The notes below the pieces were generated by a model. The model worked only from the letters and a program-made list of their open reading frames with translations, did not search any database and was not told the DNA's origin. 38,802 nt of DNA from Planctomycetales bacterium (GTDB lineage Bacteria; Planctomycetota; Planctomycetia; Isosphaerales; Isosphaeraceae), in NCBI GenBank assembly GCA_027451885.1, contig DAIDHX010000161.1, positions 1 to 38,802 of the forward strand, written 5' to 3'. Each line of letters opens with the position of its first letter. The stretch's first letter is position 1. Made by a program: the position numbers and the translations under genes. Positions 33,781 through 38,802 of the stretch are shown in pieces.

Positions 33781-33954
33781 ATGACCACTTATCTGTCTCG
33801 CGCTCAGCGCTTCATCGTGTCCGAGGACGGTCCGACCGCGGTTGAATACGCTGTCATGGTCGGCCTGATCGTGGTTGCGATCGTGGCCGTCGTGAGGAGC
33901 CTCGCTAGCAGCATCTCGACCACGTTCTCGCAGGTCTCGAGCACGCTGAGCTGA
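33781..33954 (+). CDS. Flp-type prepilin 1
   Basis: A 57-residue type IVb (Flp) prepilin. The basic leader MTTYLSRAQRFIVSEDG ends in Gly, with cleavage expected before PTAVEY; Gly-xxxx-Glu-Tyr is the class III prepilin site. A hydrophobic helix follows (AVMVGLIVVAIVAVVRSL), then a Ser/Thr-rich tail ending SSTLS. The start is supported by a GGAG about nine bases upstream. It is followed 190 bases later by the second pilin gene, with a stem-loop between, and heads the tad locus on this strand. The sequence is nearly the same as pilin 3 in the processed region, and differs from pilin 2. It probably forms the main pilus fibre, by analogy with the first flp of other tad loci. Confidence 0.9.
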   Translation: MTTYLSRAQRFIVSEDGPTAVEYAVMVGLIVVAIVAVVRSLASSISTTFSQVSSTLS

Positions 33955-34029
33955 CGTTCGCACGAGTCCAGAAGTTCCGGGAGGGAGCGCACTGGAAGCC
34001 CCATCCAAAATGCGACAACCGAGTTCGAG

Positions 34030-34056
34030 CCAGGGCGGGACGGACCCCGCGCCTGG
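34030..34056 (+). terminator. stem-loop between pilin 1 and pilin 2 (terminator or attenuator)
   Basis: CCAGG-GCGGG pairs with CCCGC-(G)-CCTGG, a 10-base-pair stem with one bulged G and a six-base loop, followed by TTCTGCTTG. The U content after it is low, so partial termination or mRNA end-protection is more likely than full termination. It would let pilin 1 be made in excess over the downstream genes. Confidence 0.45.
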
Positions 34057-34144
34057 TTCTGCTTGATTCCTGTCGGGATTGAGTTGAGCAACGCGGTTCC
34101 AGTCAGCCTTACCCATCTTCATCAAGTATCCACGGCGGCAAGCG

Positions 34145-34315
34145 ATGCATCTCCCGACCCGCCTCACGCGGTTCCTTGAATCAGAGGAAGGCCCGACGGC
34201 GGCTGAATACGCGCTCATGATTGGCGTGATCGTCATTGTCATCGCCGGGGCCGTCAGCGGCCTGGGGCAGGCGGTCAGCGGCTGGTTTAGCAGCGTGTCG
34301 AGCGCAATGAATTAG
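34145..34315 (+). CDS. Flp-type prepilin 2
   Basis: A 56-residue prepilin: leader MHLPTRLTRFLESEEG, cleavage before PTAAEY, then ALMIGVIVIVIAGAVSGL and a short tail with GQAVSGWFSSVSSAMN. The hydrophobic part and the tail differ from pilins 1 and 3 (which share AVMVGLIVVAI and SSTLS), so this is a distinct subunit, perhaps a minor pilin. The Shine-Dalgarno is weak. It lies between the two similar pilins, with no overlap with them. Confidence 0.88.
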   Translation: MHLPTRLTRFLESEEGPTAAEYALMIGVIVIVIAGAVSGLGQAVSGWFSSVSSAMN

Positions 34316-34380
34316 CCAGGCCTCGGGCGGCTTATCTCCCGATTTCTAACGCGAGGCGGTCGCTTGTGTCCTAGGTTGGG

Positions 34381-34404
34381 ACGTACCGTCGTTTTGCGGT
34401 ACGT
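34381..34404 (+). promoter_or_regulatory. perfect stem-loop in the leader of pilin 3
   Basis: ACGTACCG and CGGTACGT form a perfect 8-base-pair stem with an 8-base loop (TCGTTTTG). It lies 65 bases after the stop of pilin 2 and ends 18 bases before the start of pilin 3, just ahead of its GGAGG. It could stabilise the pilin 3 message or terminate transcripts of pilin 2; a TTTC follows, which is too short for a strong terminator. Confidence 0.45.
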
Positions 34405-34422
34405 TTCACCCTGGAGGTTCCC

Positions 34423-34593
34423 ATGTCAAGCTTCGCGCGACTTCGCCAGTTTCTTGAATCCGAGGATGGTCCCACCGCCGTGGAATATGCGGTCATGGTC
34501 GGGCTGATTGTGGTTGCGATCATCGCGGTTGTTCGCTCCATGAGCCAGAGCACCAGTCGTACGTTCAGTTCCGTCTCAAGCACGCTGAGCTGA
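34423..34593 (+). CDS. Flp-type prepilin 3
   Basis: A 56-residue prepilin: leader MSSFARLRQFLESEDG, cleavage before PTAVEY, then AVMVGLIVVAIIAVVRS and a tail ending in SSVSSTLS. It matches pilin 1 over nearly the whole processed helix and tail, so the two are recent duplicates or under the same constraint, while pilin 2 between them is different. GGAGG is six bases before the ATG. The prepilin peptidase gene follows after 181 bases. Confidence 0.9.
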   Translation: MSSFARLRQFLESEDGPTAVEYAVMVGLIVVAIIAVVRSMSQSTSRTFSSVSSTLS

Positions 34594-34623
34594 ATCGACC
34601 CCGATACAGGGAGAGAGACTTCT

Positions 34624-34680
34624 CAGGGACCTTGCGAATCCTGGCTCGAACACGAGAAGCCACGATTTGACAGGTCCCTG
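34624..34680 (+). promoter_or_regulatory. long-range stem between pilin 3 and the prepilin peptidase gene
   Basis: CAGGGACC (34624-34631) pairs perfectly with GGTCCCTG (34673-34680) across a 41-base interior that can itself fold (TGGCT with AGCCA). It lies after the pilin 3 stop and before the peptidase ribosome site. No U-run follows. It may be an mRNA structure separating abundant pilin message from the assembly genes. Confidence 0.35.
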
Positions 34681-34774
34681 GACTCGACCCAAGTTTCTGA
34701 AGACAGGCCGCGTGGAACCGTTCCGCGCGGCGACGAAAGAGCCAGGGCTGATTGCGGGGATGTGGAGGAGTTTC

Positions 34775-35317
34775 ATGCCGGCGGTATCGCGAGAAGTCGC
34801 ATGGCTTGTGACCGTGATCTTGATCGAGGCCGCGGTGATCGACGGCAAAAAGCTCAAGGTCCCGAACTGGCTCACGTTCCACTTCCTGGCGGGAGGGTTG
34901 CTCTTCGCGCTCTGGAAGGGAGGATGGCCGCTCGCCGCGTGGTCCGCGGCAGGCGCTGTGACCGGACTGCTGACGCTCCTGCCGCTCTACGCCATCGGCG
35001 GCATGGGTGCGGGCGATGTCAAATTGATGGCGGGCATGGGCGCCTGGATCGGTCCCCTGTGCACGCTCTGGGCCTTCGCGGCCACGGCGATCACGGGAGC
35101 CGCCATGGCGCTAGTGATGATGGGGCTCTCGGGCGCAATCTTTCATCATGTCGGCATGATTCAAACCATCGGACGCGAGATCATGGTCGTCCGCGATCCG
35201 GTGGCTCTCTCGGCCCGCGCGGCCGAACGTAAACCGTCGATGACGCTCTTGCCCTACGGCATCCCGATCGCCGTCGGCTCGATCGCTTACCTGGCCTGGG
35301 CGGGGCTGCTCTATTAA
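34775..35317 (+). CDS. cpaA: prepilin peptidase of the tad/Flp system (A24 family, CpaA/TadV-like)
   Basis: I take the ATG at 34775-34777 (180 residues) because GGAGG lies six bases upstream; the frame is open to a TTG at 34667. The two aspartates of A24 peptidases are seen in AAVIDGKKLKVPNWLT (about residues 18-33) and in the GxGD motif GGMGAGDVKLMAGMG (near residues 75-89). Hydrophobic helices flank both, giving the usual short, polytopic CpaA-like protein that lacks the methylase domain of PilD. It would remove the leaders of the three Flp pilins encoded just upstream. The next gene follows after 33 bases. Confidence 0.93.
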   Translation: MPAVSREVAWLVTVILIEAAVIDGKKLKVPNWLTFHFLAGGLLFALWKGGWPLAAWSAAGAVTGLLTLLPLYAIGGMGAGDVKLMAGMGAWIGPLCTLWAFAATAITGAAMALVMMGLSGAIFHHVGMIQTIGREIMVVRDPVALSARAAERKPSMTLLPYGIPIAVGSIAYLAWAGLLY

Positions 35318-35350
35318 CCCTGCACGCACCTTCGCGTTTGAGGCTTCTCC

Positions 35351-36343
35351 ATGAACGGTAAATCACTCGTCATCCTGGGGCTCGCGATCGTCTTCGGCCT
35401 GGGGGCGATGATTCTCACACGCTCGCTCCTGGGGCCATCACAGGTCAAAAAAGAAGAAGAAACCCAGGAAGTTCTGGTGGCCGCGCGCGACATGAAGGAA
35501 GAAGAGCTCCTCAAGTCCGATATGCTCAAGGTCGTGCGGATGGTCAAATCCGCCGTGCCCGCAGGCGCCTTTTCCTCGATGAAAGACGTCGAGGACCGCT
35601 GGGTGAAGACCGCCCTGCTCGAAGGCGACATCCTGATCGAAAAGAAGCTCGGCCCCAAGGGAATGCCCCCCGGTCTCGTGGCCAACATCCCCAAGGGCAT
35701 GCGCGCGTTCGCAATCGACGTCACCGAGCAGTCGAGCGTGTCGGGATTCATTCTTCCCGGCCATCATGTCGATGTCGTCAAGTTTGATAACTCCGATCCC
35801 AAGCAGCAGCACGGCGAAACGATCCTTCAGGACGTGCTCGTGCTGGCCGCGGGGCAAGTCTTCACTCGGCCCGAGGAGCGGGCGCTCCAGACGCGCACAG
35901 TCACGCTCGCGCTTTCGGTTGAGGACGTGCACGTGATTGTGGCAGCGCGGGCCAAGGGATCGCTCTCGCTCTCGCTCCGGGGGGTGAACGACCACAATAT
36001 CGTGGCCAGACCCAAGCCCACGATCGACCCCGAACACGAGGCCAGGTTCAAGCTCGAGTCCGAGAAACGGCAGCAGCTCGAGAAAGAGCTCGCCGAGCTC
36101 AAGCTGGCCATCGCGCGCAAGGCGGCCGAGCCGCCCCCCGCGCCCAGGCCGCCGCCCCACAAAATTGCCACGATTTATCGCGGGATCGGCAATGTCCAGC
36201 GTATCAACCTGACGCGCCCGGGCGCGTCCGAGCTCCCCCCAAGCGGCGTCTCGGTCGCCGCGGCCCCCGCGAAGCCGGGCACGCTCGCTCCGACCGCGAA
36301 TCTCGACGGGGATGGGTTGCTCGACGAGGACGAAGGGCCCTGA
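35351..36343 (+). CDS. cpaB: Flp pilus assembly protein CpaB/RcpC
   Basis: A 330-residue protein with an N-terminal membrane helix (LVILGLAIVFGLGAMILT) and a periplasmic part. The SAF-like domain reads VLVAARDMKEEELLKSDML, then LLEGDILIEKKLGPKG, and the RcpC-type domain reads MRAFAIDVTEQSSVSGFILPGHHVDVV, matching the CpaB family. A charged coiled coil (KLESEKRQQLEKELAELKLA) and a Pro-rich tail ending DGDGLLDEDEGP follow; the extended C-terminus is longer than in Caulobacter CpaB. It is thought to act in the periplasm with the secretin. No secretin gene follows; cpaE comes next after 108 bases. Confidence 0.92.
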   Translation: MNGKSLVILGLAIVFGLGAMILTRSLLGPSQVKKEEETQEVLVAARDMKEEELLKSDMLKVVRMVKSAVPAGAFSSMKDVEDRWVKTALLEGDILIEKKLGPKGMPPGLVANIPKGMRAFAIDVTEQSSVSGFILPGHHVDVVKFDNSDPKQQHGETILQDVLVLAAGQVFTRPEERALQTRTVTLALSVEDVHVIVAARAKGSLSLSLRGVNDHNIVARPKPTIDPEHEARFKLESEKRQQLEKELAELKLAIARKAAEPPPAPRPPPHKIATIYRGIGNVQRINLTRPGASELPPSGVSVAAAPAKPGTLAPTANLDGDGLLDEDEGP

Positions 36344-36451
36344 TCGCCTCATTCCCAGGGCGCTTCTCGCCCACGGCAACATGGTGGAATACCCTTGTAT
36401 CTTATGCGTGAACAAGTGCGATCTGATTGAACTCTTCGCGTAGCACGAACC

Positions 36452-37636
36452 ATGCTGGATCTGATTCGAGTCGTCCTGATCGATCCCAGCGAGCCCACAC
36501 GCGAGCCGCTCAAGCGTCTCCTGGGCGGCATGAGCCGGGTCTGGCTCGCCGAGTCGCTGACCGACTACCAGGACGCCGCGCGCCAGATGAAGGATCTGGC
36601 GGTCCAGGCCGCTCTCGTTGTGCTCGACCACGATCCCGGCCGGGCGATCGAGCTGATCGCCACGCTCACTCAGGCCGATCCAGAGCTCGTCGTCGTCCCG
36701 GCCAGCAGCAAGAGCGACGGTTCGCTGATCATCAAATCGGTCCGGGCGGGAGCGCGCGAATTCGTCACCCTCCCCGCGGAACCGGCCGAGCTGCTCGAAA
36801 CCTTCTCCCGCCTGGTCAAACCGCGGGGAAACCTCACCTCCGGTGGGAACTCCGGCCCGCGCGTGATCACGGTGACAGGCGCATCGGGGGGGATTGGCTG
36901 CACCTCGGTGGCCGTCAACCTCGCCGCCACGATCGCCAGCCTGAAACAACACGAGAGTCTACTCCTCGATCTCGATCTGGCCTTCGGCTCGGTCGACGCC
37001 GGGCTCGATGTCGCCGGCGACTACACCCTCACCCAGGTGCTCCAGTGCTTCGATCGCCTCGACCTCACCTTGTTGAAACGGTCAATGACGCGGCACCAGT
37101 CGGGGCTTTACGTCCTCCCCAGGCCGGTCGATATCCACGAGGCAGCAACCGTTGATCCCGAGGTGTTCCGCCGCCTGCTCGGCCTGCTCCGCGCCGCTTA
37201 CGGCACCGTGATCATCGACGCCAGCAAGGGCTTGCAGGCCACGGACTTCGTCGCCTACGAGATGTCGGACGTCATCCTCGTGGTTACCCAGCTCGATCTG
37301 ATCTGCCTGCGCAACACCACCAGGCTGGTTCAGCTCCTCAGGCAGTTCGATGGTCTCGGCGATCGGATCAAGATCATCGAGAACCGCGCGGGCCTGTTCG
37401 ATGGGGAGATTTCCCGGGCCAGGGCCGAGGAGACCCTCAAACTGCCGATCTCCTGGCAAATACCCGACGCGGTGAAGCCATTCCAGGCCGCGAGGACCCA
37501 GGGCTCTCCCATCGCCGATGTCGCCAAGGGAAGCCGCGCACACCAGGTGTTTCTCGAGGCGGCAAGGGCGCTTTGGCCCCAGCTCGAGGAGGATTCCAAC
37601 AAGCCGCGCAGAGGGCTTTTCGCGGCCTTCTTCTAG
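36452..37636 (+). CDS. cpaE: CpaE/TadZ-like pilus localisation ATPase, degenerate Walker A
   Basis: A 394-residue protein with an N-terminal receiver-like domain (LIRVVLIDPSEPTREPLKRL, ALVVLDHDPGRAIELIATL, VRAGAREFVTLPAEPAELLE) and a C-terminal MinD/ParA-like domain, as in CpaE and TadZ. The nucleotide loop reads GASGGIGCTSVAVNLA: the signature Lys and the second Lys/Thr pair of the deviant Walker A (KGGxGK(T/S)T) are replaced by Ser and Cys. The switch I region LLLDLDLAFGSVDAGLDV is intact. The N-terminal phosphoacceptor position is not clear, so it is probably a pseudo-receiver. It acts in placing the pilus machine at the cell pole in known systems. It lies 108 bases after cpaB and 99 before cpaF. 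Confidence 0.92.
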   Translation: MLDLIRVVLIDPSEPTREPLKRLLGGMSRVWLAESLTDYQDAARQMKDLAVQAALVVLDHDPGRAIELIATLTQADPELVVVPASSKSDGSLIIKSVRAGAREFVTLPAEPAELLETFSRLVKPRGNLTSGGNSGPRVITVTGASGGIGCTSVAVNLAATIASLKQHESLLLDLDLAFGSVDAGLDVAGDYTLTQVLQCFDRLDLTLLKRSMTRHQSGLYVLPRPVDIHEAATVDPEVFRRLLGLLRAAYGTVIIDASKGLQATDFVAYEMSDVILVVTQLDLICLRNTTRLVQLLRQFDGLGDRIKIIENRAGLFDGEISRARAEETLKLPISWQIPDAVKPFQAARTQGSPIADVAKGSRAHQVFLEAARALWPQLEEDSNKPRRGLFAAFF

Positions 37637-37735
37637 GGCGGAGCGGGCATCGTCGACCCCTACCTGTGAGCTGTTCTGGACGCGACCTGTCATCCGGATC
37701 CGAAGTGGCGAGAGCACTTCGAGGGAGCAAAAGGA

Positions 37736-38802
37736 ATGTTACGAGGAATCGGACTCGGGGCGTTTGGACCCAGGCAAGGAACGAATGGCGCGGCGAACAC
37801 CGGCTCCACGCTGGAGCCCCCTGCCGCCAAGCAGCCGATCGAGCCGGACTCCCCAGCCGCCGCCAGGCCGGCTCCGGAACCCGCGCCCGCACCACCACAA
37901 CCCCCCCCCGCGCCCGAGCTGCCTCCCCAGGGACGCAGGGAAGTCAAGGTCGATCCCGCCCAGGAACAGTACGACGCCCTCAAACGCACGATCCACCTGC
38001 GGCTCGTCGACCGGCTCGATATGAACCGGGTCGGCGAGATGGACCCCAAGAACCTCCGGAACGAAATCCGCGGCGTCGTCGAGCAACTGTGCGACGTCGA
38101 AAACCCCCTCCTCAATCGCAACGAACGCCAGCGGCTGATCAGCGAGATCCTCGACGAAACATTCGGCTACGGCCCGCTCGAGCTCCTGCTCAAGGATGAT
38201 AAAATTGGCGATATCATGATCAATGGACCCAAGCAAATCTTCATCGAAAAAGGAGGTCGGATCGCACGCTCCGAGGTCACATTCCGCGACAATGAGCACC
38301 TGCTCCAGATCATCGACCGCATCGTTTCCCGCGTCGGCCGCCGCGTCGATGAAACGTCCCCCATGGTCGACGCCCGCCTGCCCGACGGCTCCCGCTTCAA
38401 TGCGATCATCCCGCCCCTCGCGCTCGACGGGCCCGTCGTCACCATTCGTATGTTCGGCTCAAAGCCGCTCTCGAAGGACGACCTGCTCCGCTTCAAGGCC
38501 TTCACGCCGGAAATGATCGCGCTTATGGAAGGTGCTATGAAAGCGCGTTTGAATATCATTATCTCGGGAGGCACCGGCTCTGGTAAAACCACGCTTCTCA
38601 ACACGCTCTCCCGCTTCATTCAGGCGGATCACCGCGTGATCACGATCGAGGACGCGGCTGAGCTCCAGCTCCAGCAAGAGCACGTTGTTCGCCTTGAGAC
38701 GCGCCCTCCCAACATCGAAGGCCGAGGCGCCGTCACCGCCACGGATCTTGTCAAAAACGCCCTCCGTATGCGGCCTGACCGGATCATCATCGGCGAGTGC
38801 CG
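37736..38802 (+). CDS. cpaF: Flp pilus assembly ATPase CpaF/TadA, 5' part
   Basis: The ATG at 37736-37738 has GGGAG eight bases upstream; the frame runs off the right edge after about 355 residues. A Pro/Ala-rich N-terminal segment (about 25-70) is followed by the CpaF N-domain ([54 protein letters not shown]) and the ATPase domain with the Walker [10 protein letters not shown] and, near the edge, the region leading to the His and Walker B boxes ([14 protein letters not shown]). This is the hexameric GSPII_E-type secretion ATPase that powers Flp pilus assembly. The remainder, and any downstream tadB/tadC, lies outside the window. Confidence 0.96.
   Translation, partial: MLRGIGLGAFGPRQGTNGAANTGSTLEPPAAKQPIEPDSPAAARPAPEPAPAPPQPPPAPELPPQGRREVKVDPAQEQYDALKRTIHLRLVDRLDMNRVGEMDPKNLRNEIRGVVEQLCDVENPLLNRNERQRLISEILDETFGYGPLELLLKDDKIGDIMINGPKQIFIEKGGRIARSEVTFRDNEHLLQIIDRIVSRVGRRVDETSPMVDARLPDGSRFNAIIPPLALDGPVVTIRMFGSKPLSKDDLLRFKAFTPEMIALMEGAMKARLNIIISGGTGSGKTTLLNTLSRFIQADHRVITIEDAAELQLQQEHVVRLETRPPNIEGRGAVTATDLVKNALRMRPDRIIIGEC

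Noticed and set aside
1-38802. CRISPR array, insertion sequence, prophage or tRNA-linked island
   Set aside because: No regularly spaced repeats, transposase, integrase or tRNA gene was found on either strand, and gene style is uniform along the window.

Overview
This is a high-GC, gene-dense bacterial chromosome segment. The gene content points to a planctomycete, most likely near the Isosphaeraceae; that placement is inferred from gene families, not from a marker gene. Supporting signs are a MoxR/DUF58/BatA/vWA cluster, terpenoid-cyclase-fold proteins without a terpenoid pathway, a DUF362 protein with a Tat signal, a large FG-GAP/VCBS-repeat secreted protein, a LEPR-type N-terminal motif on an esterase, many secreted Planctomycetes-style proteins of unknown function, and frequent GTG/TTG starts. 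No rRNA, tRNA, CRISPR array, insertion sequence or phage gene was seen.

Region 1 (1-13279, all minus strand) looks like one long transcription unit read from right to left: MoxR-type AAA+ ATPase, DUF58 protein, BatA/vWA membrane protein, a second vWA/GATase-like membrane protein, a DUF4175-like giant membrane protein, three secreted proteins of an unrecognised family, and the start of a secreted terpenoid-cyclase-fold protein that runs off the left edge. ATGA overlaps join DUF58-BatA, BatA-vWA and two of the secreted proteins, which suggests translational coupling.

Region 2 (13400-24100) is mostly housekeeping and mixed genes: hemE then hemG (minus, ending at a hairpin terminator), divergent from a LOG-family nucleotide hydrolase and an alpha-helical unknown (plus); a site-2-type M50 protease (minus); a small membrane protein resembling only the tail of SPFH/prohibitin proteins (plus); a minus-strand trio of two related alpha/beta hydrolases and an M24-like protein that appears to have lost its metal ligands; and an ATC-hydrolase-like protein (plus).

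Region 3 (24105-33425, all minus strand) holds two secreted low-complexity proteins, a MotA/TolQ-like membrane protein paired with an Ig-domain membrane protein, a secreted FG-GAP/VCBS protein, and a translationally coupled pair of a DUF362 protein and a terpenoid-cyclase-fold protein.

Region 4 (33781-38802, plus strand) is the front of a tad/Flp pilus locus: three short Flp prepilins with hairpins between them, prepilin peptidase (CpaA/TadV), CpaB/RcpC, CpaE/TadZ with a degenerate Walker A, and CpaF/TadA, cut by the right edge. No secretin gene lies between cpaB and cpaE. The pilins would be processed by CpaA and assembled by the CpaF ATPase with the CpaE polar/localisation factor and CpaB in the periplasm.
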